A stretch of 64,000 nucleotides of DNA from Glaciihabitans sp. dw_435 (GTDB lineage Bacteria; Actinomycetota; Actinomycetes; Actinomycetales; Microbacteriaceae), in assembly GCF_018449675.1 (NCBI RefSeq), contig NZ_JAAVUZ010000003.1:1-64000 (forward strand). The letters run 5' to 3'. Each line of letters starts with the position of its first letter. Positions within the stretch are counted from its first letter, which is position 1. Below are positions 42,499-50,410 of the stretch, piece by piece. The translations under genes were made by a program, and so were the position numbers. The notes beneath the pieces were generated by a model. That model saw nothing but the letters and a program-made list of their open reading frames with translations. It was not told where the DNA came from and searched no databases.

Positions 42499-43239
42499 AT
42501 GGCTTTGAAAGCTAACCCCGCCGACCAGGCATTGCTCCTCGATCTGCAGGAGTTGGACACCCGCCTCGCTCAGATCAATTACCGCGCCAAGAGCCTGCCG
42601 CAGCACGCGGCATTGCAGTCCCTTGCGGCGGAGCGGATGACCCTGGGCGCGGTGTTGGCAGAGCAGGGTGGCGCCGTCGAGGACGTCACGACCGAGCTCA
42701 AGCGCATCGAATCGGATGTGTCGGTGGTTGAAGCCCGGATCAAGCGGGATGACGAGCGCCTTCAGGTGACGTCGTCGGTGAAGGACGTGCAGGCTCTCGA
42801 ACTCGAACTGGTGGCGTTGAAGAAGCGCCAGTTCGATCTCGAGGAGATTGAACTCGTCGTCATGGAAAAGCTCGAGGAGGCGACCACGGCATACGACGCC
42901 ACGAAGGTGCTCGTCGACGCATTGGACGGGCGGGTCGCCGAAGCGGAAGCCGAGCGCGATGCTGCGATGGTGTCCATCGACGAAGACCGGACGAATGCGG
43001 AAGCCAACCGGTCTGCCATCGCGGAGAAGATTCCGGCTGACCTACTCGCCCTGTACGACCACCAGCGTGCCCGCTATGGCCTGGGTGCATCGCTGCTTCG
43101 TGGTGGCGTGTCCGGTGCCAGCGGCGTGAAGCTGCACGAGTCAGACATGGTCTCGATCCGCAGTGCCGCTCTCGATGACGTCATCCTGTGCCCGGACTCG
43201 AGCGCGATTCTGGTTCGGACCTCGGAGTCTGGTCTGTAG
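42499..43239 (+). CDS. Coiled-coil protein with a degenerate C-terminal zinc ribbon
   Basis: A 246-residue protein of the CT398/C4-type zinc-ribbon family. Residues ~10-180 are a long charged coiled coil (LLLDLQELDTRLAQINYRAKSL through AEAEAERDAAMVSIDEDRTNAE). The C-terminal ~50 residues keep the shape of the family's zinc ribbon (GVSGASGVKLHESDMVSI, VILCPDSSAILVRT), but only one of the four expected zinc cysteines is left. Family members are linked by context to NIF3 and RNA metabolism, but no function is proven. Its last 59 bp overlap the convergent HNH gene. Confidence 0.85.
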   Translation: MALKANPADQALLLDLQELDTRLAQINYRAKSLPQHAALQSLAAERMTLGAVLAEQGGAVEDVTTELKRIESDVSVVEARIKRDDERLQVTSSVKDVQALELELVALKKRQFDLEEIELVVMEKLEEATTAYDATKVLVDALDGRVAEAEAERDAAMVSIDEDRTNAEANRSAIAEKIPADLLALYDHQRARYGLGASLLRGGVSGASGVKLHESDMVSIRSAALDDVILCPDSSAILVRTSESGL

Positions 43240-44710
43240 CAGCCGCGGAGTCCGCCGAGTGGGCTCGCCGGATCTTCTCGATCAGGTCGTTGTTGCTTCG
43301 CATGGGTCGGGGCACTCGCTGGGGGTCAACCGATACGGGCGGAATCAGCCAGTAGGAACCGTCACGGAGAACTATGTCCCATCCGTTGTTGTGGACAAGC
43401 ATGTGGTGATGTCGGCACAGTAATATCCCGTTCTTGATCTCGGTCTTGCCTCGGTCTCGTCTGAACCAGAGGACGTGATGTGCCTCGCACCACGCGGGCG
43501 GACGGTGGCACCCCGGCACCATGCATCCGCCGTCCCTGACGGCCAGCGCGGTGCGCTGCTGCGGGGAGAAGAGCCGCTGTTCCTTGCCGATCTCCATCAC
43601 CTGGCCCTGCTGGTCGATAACCACCCGGACAGTGCCGCCGTCACAGGCGTTGCGCTCCACCGTTGCGACGGAGACTGCGCTGTGGCTGCCTTCGAGACGC
43701 CCATCGCTGAACCCGCCGGTCGCGGGGTCCTCGACCGTGATGACGCGAACGGCGGGCCGACGGCCGGGCAACCGACTCTTATCCGCCGCGGCTGCAGCCT
43801 GGAGCGCACCCATCAACGTTTCGACGTTGATGCGGTCGTTGCTCCGCGGATCGTCAACAACGGCCTTGGCCCACGTCTTGCCTGGTTCGGAGGTGAATCG
43901 CGGGCCGCCTCGGCGGGGATTGGTGCCCTGATCCAATGTTTCCAGCACCAGGTCGCCATTTTCTGGCGCGAGGAGGAAGGTTCCCGCCACCATCCCATCG
44001 GGACGACGATGGGCGCGGACGTACTGGATATCGTTCTGGGTCTTTTCCCTCAGCTCGATTGCGTGCACGTCCAGTTCGTCACGGAGGTTGCGCGCTGCTC
44101 CGAAGAGTTGATCGGGTGTCGGCCTTAGTCCCGCGGTTAGAGTGCCGCTGGCCTCGACGATGAGTGTGCGGATCGCAGCTTCCAGGTGATTGGCGGTCAC
44201 CGCGTCGTCGGGTGATCCCAGTCCGCGGCGGATTGCATCGGCCGCATCGATGGAGATGTCGCCCGCGTTCACGGCGTGCGCGAGCGGAGACTGCCAGGCG
44301 AGCTTGCTCTGGAATAGCCGGGCGGCCTCCGGATCAGACTCGGCGAGGGAGTCTGCAGTGTCAACAGTCGTGAGGAGCGTCCCCACTTTCACCAGCTTCA
44401 CTGCTTCTGCGCGGGATCCGCCGGTGATCAGTTGGACGAGGGCTTCGGGGGTGCGATGCCCCTCGCGCTGCGCCAGCCCCGCGTTGCCGAGTTCAGGGCT
44501 CGAGCGCCGCGCTATCGAGCCGGCAATCCACGACTTATAGAGATCGGAGTGCCGTTGTAGCTCGGTTGCCGTGGCGAGTGCGGACCGGATCTGCGAGTCA
44601 TCCATCGCCTCGAAGTCCGCCGACGACGAGCCAAGCTGCGCCAATGCTACGGCGGCAGCGACGAGGTCATCGGGCTGCGTTTCGCGGCGAGGAGAGGATG
44701 CTGCAGGCAT
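43181..44710 (-). CDS. DUF222 / HNH endonuclease domain protein
   Basis: A 509-residue protein of a family abundant in Actinobacteria. Residues ~20-330 form the helical DUF222 region (QIRSALATATELQRHSDLYKSWIAGSIARRS through NRINVETLMGALQAA). Residues ~395-455 are the HNH nuclease motif: CMVPGCHRPPAWCEAHHVLWFRRD, then NGILLCRHHHMLVHNNGW, with zinc cysteines and the catalytic His. Many copies occur per genome, and their natural role is unclear. The start is ATG 44710. The 3' end overlaps the convergent gene by 59 bp. Confidence 0.9.
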   Translation of the reverse strand: MPAASSPRRETQPDDLVAAAVALAQLGSSSADFEAMDDSQIRSALATATELQRHSDLYKSWIAGSIARRSSPELGNAGLAQREGHRTPEALVQLITGGSRAEAVKLVKVGTLLTTVDTADSLAESDPEAARLFQSKLAWQSPLAHAVNAGDISIDAADAIRRGLGSPDDAVTANHLEAAIRTLIVEASGTLTAGLRPTPDQLFGAARNLRDELDVHAIELREKTQNDIQYVRAHRRPDGMVAGTFLLAPENGDLVLETLDQGTNPRRGGPRFTSEPGKTWAKAVVDDPRSNDRINVETLMGALQAAAAADKSRLPGRRPAVRVITVEDPATGGFSDGRLEGSHSAVSVATVERNACDGGTVRVVIDQQGQVMEIGKEQRLFSPQQRTALAVRDGGCMVPGCHRPPAWCEAHHVLWFRRDRGKTEIKNGILLCRHHHMLVHNNGWDIVLRDGSYWLIPPVSVDPQRVPRPMRSNNDLIEKIRRAHSADSAAATDQTPRSEPESRSSPGTG

Positions 44711-44792
44711 GCATCAATGGTTTCAACATGGAGAGCACGGTGGCGGCGGGGTCGTGAAACGGTGGAAATGGGCGCAGCGGAGGTGGGTGTGC

Positions 44793-44869
44793 AGGGGAAG
44801 AAGGGAGGAGGGGACGGGATGAGGGGACGGGATGAACGGACGGGGGAGCGGGTGAAGCGGGAAGAGACG
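44793..44869 (+). repeat. Purine-rich G-run tract with tandem 13-mer
   Basis: About 75 nt of almost pure purine on the plus strand with eight or more runs of 3-5 G. It includes GAGGGGACGGGAT twice in tandem (44808-44820, 44821-44833). It lies just upstream of rnpB, between divergent units. The composition is unlike the surrounding DNA and could form a G-quadruplex. Confidence 0.7.
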
Positions 44870-44887
44870 CTACCTTGGATATAGCAA

Positions 44888-45279
44888 ACGGGTCGACGAG
44901 ACGGTCGCGTGCGCTGCTCCTACCGCGAGGTGGAGTGGTGCACGAGGAACGTCCGGGCTCCGCAGAGCAGGGCGGTGGGTAACACCCACCCGGAGTAATC
45001 CGCGAGACAGTGCAACAGAGAGTAGACCGCCTCACGTGCAAGCGTGAGGTAAGGGTGAAACGGTGGAGTAAGAGACCACCAGGGGCCCGGGTGACCGGGC
45101 TCGCTATGTAAACCTCGCCCGGAGCAAGGTCAGACAGGGAATGCTTAAGGCTGCTCGCCTAGTTCCCGGGTAGACCGCTAGAGGTGTGCGGCAACGTACA
45201 TCGTAGATAGATGGCCGTCGAGGGTGCGGGGACTTCGGTTCACCGCACCGGGACAGAACCCGGCGTACGGTCGGCCCGT
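44888..45279 (+). ncRNA. rnpB: RNase P RNA, type A
   Basis: The catalytic RNA that removes tRNA 5' leaders. The universal core is clear: GAGGAACGTCCGGGC (44944-44958, 5' half of P4), the CAGTGCAACAGAGAGTAGAC block, AGGGTGAAACGGTGG, and the 3' core ACAGAACCCGGCGTAC. P1 closes as ACGGG (44888-44892) with CCCGT (45275-45279); the ends are set from that pairing. GATATA (44878-44883) is a likely -10. The last ~175 nt are also read as protein on the opposite strand by the VIT-like gene. Confidence 0.95.
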
Positions 45280-46072
45280 TTGCACACATCCGCCCCGGCC
45301 ATACGATGCCCGTGGTGCCGAGTAGGGATCCGATGGCGAAGGTCGCCCCGAGCGCGATCGCGCCGCCGACGACGACCCGCAGGACGGCGGGGAGCAATCG
45401 GCTGCCGCCGATCCGCGCGCTCGTCGCCCCTGTGATGGCGAGGGCGAGCAGGACCGCGACAAATGTCACCGGGATACGGGCATGTTCCGGCGGCAACAGT
45501 ATTGCCAGCATCGGGAGTACCGCCCCGATGGTGAATGCAACAGCGGACGCTCCCGCAGCCTGCCACGCGCTGGCAACGTCCTTCTGATTGATCCCGAGCT
45601 CCGCGGCAAGGTGGGCGCGCAGGGCGTCGTGGGCGGTGAGCTCGGTCGCCACCTGCCGGGCTGTCGCCTCCGAAAGACCCTGCTCGCGGTAAAGCCCGGC
45701 GAGTTCGTCGAGCTCGGCCTCCGGGTCATCCCGCAGCTCCCGCTTTTCCAGTTCGATGAGCGCGCGCTGGCTGTCGCTCTGGCTGCTGACGGAGACGTAC
45801 TCTCCGAGGGCCATGGAAATAGCGCCACCAACGAGACTTGCGACACCCGCAGTGACGATGGGCGCGAGATCGCTGGTGGCCCCGGCAACACCGACGACGA
45901 CGGCGGCGACGGAGACGATTCCGTCGTTGGCACCGAGCACTCCGGCGCGAAGCCAGTTGAGTCTGCTGGCGAGACCCTCGCGATGCGGCTCGTGGAGGTG
46001 GGGAAGGGGGAGGGGTGGTACCGCGGAGGACATAGCGCCAGCCAACCACGGTGTGGGAGCTGGTTCCACCAT
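45104..46072 (-). CDS. VIT1/CCC1-family iron/manganese transporter, C-terminus antisense to rnpB
   Basis: A membrane protein of up to 322 residues. The family core is LNWLRAGVLGANDGIVSVAAVVVGVAGA, then SLVGGAISMALGEYVSVSSQSDSQ, a cytosolic metal-binding helical domain (ELDELAGLYREQGLSEATARQVATEL), and two or three closing helices to about GSLLGTTGIV. Members move iron or manganese out of the cytosol. Homology ends near 45302, but no stop follows. The reading continues for ~65 basic residues through the antisense of the rnpB 3' part and ends at 45104. Starts at 46072 (used), 46084 or 46033 are all possible; no Shine-Dalgarno decides. Confidence 0.85.
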   Translation of the reverse strand: MVEPAPTPWLAGAMSSAVPPLPLPHLHEPHREGLASRLNWLRAGVLGANDGIVSVAAVVVGVAGATSDLAPIVTAGVASLVGGAISMALGEYVSVSSQSDSQRALIELEKRELRDDPEAELDELAGLYREQGLSEATARQVATELTAHDALRAHLAAELGINQKDVASAWQAAGASAVAFTIGAVLPMLAILLPPEHARIPVTFVAVLLALAITGATSARIGGSRLLPAVLRVVVGGAIALGATFAIGSLLGTTGIVWPGRMCANGPTVRRVLSRCGEPKSPHPRRPSIYDVRCRTPLAVYPGTRRAALSIPCLTLLRARFT

Positions 46073-46114
46073 GCTGAGCCACACCTAAGCTGGGCCGATG
46101 GTGGTGCGCGGGCG

Positions 46115-46537
46115 CTAGTTGTGGGCCTGGCGCTCGAGAATCGTCTTGAGGGAGACCAGATCACTGCGAACGGCGGCGACATCGGCAGCAAACACGTCGT
46201 CTGACATCCCGGTCTCACGGCGAAGCGAGAATACGACCTCGCTGCTCTCTCCGATGGAGGTGACCCGCATCGGGTTGTAGACCATGTGACCGTCGGGCAG
46301 TGTGACGAAGTGGTCGAGGACGCCGAACTCGTTCTGACCGACCATGACAACGAAGATGCGTCCCATGGATGTGTCGGCGATCCACTGTCCGTCGACAAAG
46401 TCGATCGAACCCGCGAGACCCGCAGCCCATTCGGGCAGATGACCCGGGTCCGACGCATACGCGTACACGTCGGCGGCACGACGATTGATGATGATGGCGA
46501 GCTGGTGGGACTCGGTGACAACCCTCATGTTTCTCAC
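46115..46537 (-). CDS. SRPBCC/polyketide-cyclase-fold protein
   Basis: A 140-residue small protein. IIINRRAADVYAYASDPGHLPEWAAGLAGSI and the later alternating beta strands (GRIFVVMVGQNEFGVLDHFVTLPDG, ESSEVVFSLRRE) and a C-terminal helix (DLVSLKTILERQAHN) fit the START/SRPBCC lipid-binding fold. The ligand is unknown. GTG 46537 is 6 nt after TAGGGT, which suggests a leaderless mRNA; ATG 46528 is the alternative. It lies 30 nt beyond the VIT-like gene start on the same strand. Confidence 0.78.
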   Translation of the reverse strand: MRNMRVVTESHQLAIIINRRAADVYAYASDPGHLPEWAAGLAGSIDFVDGQWIADTSMGRIFVVMVGQNEFGVLDHFVTLPDGHMVYNPMRVTSIGESSEVVFSLRRETGMSDDVFAADVAAVRSDLVSLKTILERQAHN

Positions 46538-46543
46538 AGAATC

Positions 46544-46549
46544 ACCCTA
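46544..46549 (-). promoter_or_regulatory. -10 box of a leaderless transcript (SRPBCC)
   Basis: Minus-strand TAGGGT, then GATTCT, then GTG 46537. Confidence 0.55.
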
Positions 46550-46579
46550 ACCAGATCGCGTCGGACACGCACGGAGTAG

Positions 46580-47260
46580 TCACGCGCCATCCGATGTGAA
46601 GCGGTACCCCATACCGGCCTCGGTCAGGAGGTAGCGGGGCTTCGACGGCTCCGGCTCGAGCTTCTTGCGCAATTGGGCGAGGTAGAGGCGGAGGTACCCG
46701 GTGTCCGTCGTGTACTGCGGCCCCCACACCTCCGTCAGCAGCGTTTCGCGTGAAACGAGGCGGTCGTGATTGCGCAGCAGCACTTCGAGCAGGCGCCACT
46801 CGGTGGGCGTCAGGCGCACTGCCACGCCCGCCTTCGTCACCAGCCGCGCGGACAGGTCGACCACGACATCGCCGAACGCGATGGTCGGTTCATCGGTGGC
46901 CGCCGGCGTGCGCCGTCCAAGCGCGCGGATGCGGGCGAGGAGCTCATCGGCGGCGAAGGGCTTCGTTACGTAGTCATCCGCGCCCGCGTCGAGCGCTTCG
47001 ACCTTGTCCCATGACTCGCTGCGACCCGAGACGACCAGAATGGGAACTGTCGACCAGCCCCGGAGACCCTCGATCACCTCGATGCCCGACAGCCCAGGCA
47101 TCCCGAGATCCAGCACGACAACATCGGGGTGGTGCTCAATCGCGGCGTTGAGCGCCGCGCGGCCGTCTGCAGCGGTGATGACGTCGTAGCCGCGGGCTGT
47201 CAGCGTGATCCGCAGGGCGCGCACGATCTGCGGGTCATCGTCCGCGATCAGGATCTTCAT
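46580..47260 (-). CDS. kdpE: KDP operon response regulator
   Basis: A 226-residue OmpR-class regulator. The receiver domain (1-118) has the phosphorylated Asp51 in VVVLDLGMPG and Lys in YVTKPF. The C-terminal winged helix (~128-226) includes RLTPTEWRLLEVLLRNHDRLVSRETLLTEVWG and YLRLYLAQLRKKLEPEPSKPRYLLTEAGMGYRF. It receives phosphate from KdpD and activates kdp transcription when potassium is low. Its ATG overlaps the kdpD stop (ATGA). OmpR-class proteins bind direct repeats about 11 bp apart, as found in front of this operon. Confidence 0.96.
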   Translation of the reverse strand: MKILIADDDPQIVRALRITLTARGYDVITAADGRAALNAAIEHHPDVVVLDLGMPGLSGIEVIEGLRGWSTVPILVVSGRSESWDKVEALDAGADDYVTKPFAADELLARIRALGRRTPAATDEPTIAFGDVVVDLSARLVTKAGVAVRLTPTEWRLLEVLLRNHDRLVSRETLLTEVWGPQYTTDTGYLRLYLAQLRKKLEPEPSKPRYLLTEAGMGYRFTSDGA

Positions 47261-49734
47261 GGGGCCGCCTCAAGCTCTACGACCATTGTGAGGCCTCCGC
47301 CGGGGGTGTCTTCCGCATCGAGTGTGCCGCCCATACCCTCGACAAAGCCCTTCGCGAGGGCGAGGCCGAGCCCGACGCCGGTGGTGTTGTCGGTATCTCC
47401 CAGCCGCTGGAACGGCACGAACACCTCTTCGCGACGCTCTTCGGGAATGCCCGGCCCGGCGTCGATGATGCGTAACTGCACTCGACCGACGAATTCACTG
47501 GTCGCGAGCACCGGGGCAGTTCCCTCGGGCGAGAAGCGCAGCGCGTTCGCGAGCAGGTTGACAACGACCCGTTGCAGCAGACCGCTGTCGGCGACCACCG
47601 CGGGCACCGAGGTTAGGTCGAGGGTCACGTCTCCGGGGTTCAGCCCGAGCTCATCGAGCGACATCATCACGACGTCATCCAGCGCGACGGGGGCGAGTGT
47701 CACCCCCAGCGCGCCTGCCTGCAGCCGGCTGACGTCCAGCAGATCGATCACGAGTCCCGTCAGCGCGTCGAGGCTCTCCTCCGCCGTCTCCAGGAGTTCC
47801 GAACGATCGGATGCCGACAGGTCCACGTCGGTCGACCGCAGCGATGTGACCGCCGCGGTGGCCGAGGCAAGAGGTCGCCGCAGGTCGTGTCCGACGGCCG
47901 CGAGCAGAGCGCTGCGCATCCGGTCCGCCGCCGCGAGGGGACGCATTCCCTCGGCCTCGCGGGTGAGTCGCCGCTGCGTGAGGGCCGATTCGATTTGTGC
48001 GGCGAACGCTCCGAGAATCTTTCGATCGGATGCGTCGAGCCGCTTGCCGCGCAAGAGCAGGAGTGCGTCCTCACCGACCGGCACGGTCGTCTCGTCATCC
48101 GCATCATCAAGGGCGGTCGGGTCCGTGGAGACGTACATCGGGGTGCCGCCCTCGGTGAGGACGACGCTGGCCATGCCAAACGCCTCGCGCAGCCGCGATA
48201 CGAGCGCCTCGAGGGCGTCGGCGCCACCCAGCACGCTTCCGGCGATCGACACGAGAACCTCTGCCTCCGCGGCCGAGCGAGTAGCGGCGCGGGATCGCCG
48301 GGCTGCCTGGTCGACGACGGTGCTGACGAGCGCAGCCACCACGAGGAAGATCGCCAGCGCCGTCAGGTGCAGGGGACTGTCGATCGTCACCGTGTAGAAG
48401 GGTTTGACGAAGAAGAAGTCGAGCAGCAGCCCCGCAGCCGCGGCGGCGAACAGCGCGGGCCAGATGCCGCCGACCAGCGCCACGATGACGACGAAGAGTT
48501 GGTAGCCGAGCACATCGCTGGTGAGGCTGTCGTCACTGCGCAGGGTGGTGAGGAGCAGGGTGAGAAGGGGGAGCCCCAGTATCGCGACGACGAGCCCAAT
48601 GAGACGACGGCGCACCGACAGCGCTCCGCCAACGCTCGGCAGCCGCACGCGTCCCGCCTGCGCGTGGGCGACGATGTGCACGTCGATATCCCCGGCGAGA
48701 CGGATGACGCTCGCCCCGCTTCCGGCGCCACCGAAGAGTCGCTGCAGCCGGCCGCGGCGACTCACACCGATGACGAGCTGGGTCGCGTTCACGCTGCGCG
48801 CGAATTCCACGAGCGCGGTCGGCACCTGCTCCGCGACGACCTGGTGGAACGTCCCGCCGAGGGTCTCGACGAGTTGCCGCTGGGCGGCGAGAGTCGCGGG
48901 GTCAAGGACGGCGAGCCCGTCCGAACTCGTGACGTGCACGGCGAACAGCTGTCCACCGCTGGTGCGCGCGGCGATCCGAGCTCCGCGGCGCAGCAGGGTG
49001 TCGCCCTCGCGCCCGCCGGTGAGGGCGACCACGATGCGTTCCCGGGCTTCCCACGGTGCCTGGATGTTGTGCTCGGCGCGATACGCCTGCAACGCGACAT
49101 CCACCTCGTCCGCCAGCCAGAGCAGGGCAAGTTCGCGCAGCGCCGTGAGGTTGCCGAGACGGAAATAGTTGCTGAGCGCCGCATCGACCCGTGCCGCCGG
49201 GTAGACGACTCCCTCGTTCAGCCGGTCGCGGAGGGTCTGCGGCGCGAGGTCAACCAGCTCGATCTGATTGGCGCGGCGCAGTACCGCATCCGGAATGGTC
49301 TCCCGTTGGGGGACTCCCGTGATCTGGCGGACCACGTCGTTGAGCGACTCGATGTGCTGGATGTTGACGGTCGACATGACGTCGATGCCCGCCTCCAGGA
49401 TCGCGTCGACATCCTGCCACCGCTTGCCATTGATCCCGCCGGGGGCATTGGTGTGGGCGAGCTCATCGACGAGGGCGACGTCGGGATGCCTCGCGAGCAG
49501 GGCCTCGAGGTCCATCTCATCGAGCGACACACCGAGGTGGTCGACGGTTCTGCGCGGCACTACCTCGAGGCCGTCCACCAACGCGGACGTGGCCGCGCGG
49601 CCGTGGGTTTCCACGACGGCGACGACCACATCCCGGCCGGCATCCCGCAGGCGGCGGCCCTCCTCGAGCATCGCGTACGTCTTGCCGACGCCAGGGGCAG
49701 CGCCGAGCATTACGCGCAGCGTGCCCCTAGCCAT
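47257..49734 (-). CDS. kdpD: Potassium-sensing histidine kinase
   Basis: An 825-residue membrane kinase. N-terminal KdpD domain with Walker A (GAAPGVGKTYAMLEEG) and ALVDELAHTNAPG; a USP-like domain (~215-340); four membrane helices (~375-470); a GAF-like region; and a kinase core with phospho-His616 in VGHDLRRPLAS, the N-box VVNLLANALRFSP and the G-box DAGPGIPEE. The N-terminus lacks an obvious extra segment, and length is slightly below E. coli KdpD (894). It follows kdpC by 28 nt on the same strand, so F-A-B-C-D-E is probably one transcript. Confidence 0.96.
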   Translation of the reverse strand: MARGTLRVMLGAAPGVGKTYAMLEEGRRLRDAGRDVVVAVVETHGRAATSALVDGLEVVPRRTVDHLGVSLDEMDLEALLARHPDVALVDELAHTNAPGGINGKRWQDVDAILEAGIDVMSTVNIQHIESLNDVVRQITGVPQRETIPDAVLRRANQIELVDLAPQTLRDRLNEGVVYPAARVDAALSNYFRLGNLTALRELALLWLADEVDVALQAYRAEHNIQAPWEARERIVVALTGGREGDTLLRRGARIAARTSGGQLFAVHVTSSDGLAVLDPATLAAQRQLVETLGGTFHQVVAEQVPTALVEFARSVNATQLVIGVSRRGRLQRLFGGAGSGASVIRLAGDIDVHIVAHAQAGRVRLPSVGGALSVRRRLIGLVVAILGLPLLTLLLTTLRSDDSLTSDVLGYQLFVVIVALVGGIWPALFAAAAAGLLLDFFFVKPFYTVTIDSPLHLTALAIFLVVAALVSTVVDQAARRSRAATRSAAEAEVLVSIAGSVLGGADALEALVSRLREAFGMASVVLTEGGTPMYVSTDPTALDDADDETTVPVGEDALLLLRGKRLDASDRKILGAFAAQIESALTQRRLTREAEGMRPLAAADRMRSALLAAVGHDLRRPLASATAAVTSLRSTDVDLSASDRSELLETAEESLDALTGLVIDLLDVSRLQAGALGVTLAPVALDDVVMMSLDELGLNPGDVTLDLTSVPAVVADSGLLQRVVVNLLANALRFSPEGTAPVLATSEFVGRVQLRIIDAGPGIPEERREEVFVPFQRLGDTDNTTGVGLGLALAKGFVEGMGGTLDAEDTPGGGLTMVVELEAAP

Positions 49735-49762
49735 TGTGATCGGTCACTGAGATTCGTCCGGA

Positions 49763-50368
49763 TTACTTGAGGGTCGACAGGGCGATGTTGAGCTGGAGAA
49801 CGTTGACCGTCGGTTCACCGAGGTATCCGAGGTCACGTCCCTGAATCTTAGACTCCACGAGCGATTTCACGTCGGCCGCATCGAGTCCACGAGCCTTCGC
49901 GACCCGGTCGACCTGCAGCAGCGCGTACGCGGGGCTGATGTGCGGGTCGAGGCCCGAGCCTGACGCGGTAACGGCGTCCGCCGGTATCTGCGCTACGGAT
50001 ACGCCGTCCGACGCGGAGATGGCGGCCTGGCGGTCCTTGATCGCCTGGATCAGATCCGGGTTTTCCGGACCATAGTTCGACCCGCTGGAGGCGCCGCCGT
50101 CGTAGCCGTCTCCGGCGGCGGAGGGGCGGGACTGGAACCACTCGGGAAGGGCGTTGCCGTCCGCGTCGACCCACGACTGGCCAATGAGACTGGATCCGAC
50201 GACCTTTCCATCGACCTTCACCAGCGATCCATTGGCTTGCGCGGGGAAGGCGACCTGTCCGATCGCCGTGATGGCGAGCGGGAAGATGATTCCCAGCACG
50301 ACCGTGAGAATTGCCAGGGCGCGTATCGCGGTCCAGGTGTGGCGGAATTGTCCACTGATTGTTGACAT
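49763..50368 (-). CDS. kdpC: K+-transporting ATPase, KdpC subunit
   Basis: A 201-residue subunit with one N-terminal membrane helix (ALAILTVVLGIIFPLAITAIGQVAF). The external domain has SLIGQSW, the loop YFQSRPSA-like WFQSRPSAAGDGYDGGASSGSNYGP and SGSGLDPHISPAYALLQV, all diagnostic of KdpC. It assists potassium binding and ATP affinity in the KdpFABC complex. It lies 42 nt downstream of kdpB. Confidence 0.97.
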   Translation of the reverse strand: MSTISGQFRHTWTAIRALAILTVVLGIIFPLAITAIGQVAFPAQANGSLVKVDGKVVGSSLIGQSWVDADGNALPEWFQSRPSAAGDGYDGGASSGSNYGPENPDLIQAIKDRQAAISASDGVSVAQIPADAVTASGSGLDPHISPAYALLQVDRVAKARGLDAADVKSLVESKIQGRDLGYLGEPTVNVLQLNIALSTLK

Positions 50369-50410
50369 GAGGGGTGCTCCTTTGAGCGATGAATCGAGGG
50401 GGAAGAGAAG

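Noticed and set aside
45104-45301. The 65-residue VIT tail considered as a genuine new domain
   Set aside because: It is the antisense of structured rnpB, has no hydrophobic or domain-like pattern, and the transporter is complete before it. I report it as a read-through oddity rather than a domain.
47887-49770. 627-residue plus-strand open frame opposite kdpD
   Set aside because: Antisense shadow of kdpD without recognisable domains.
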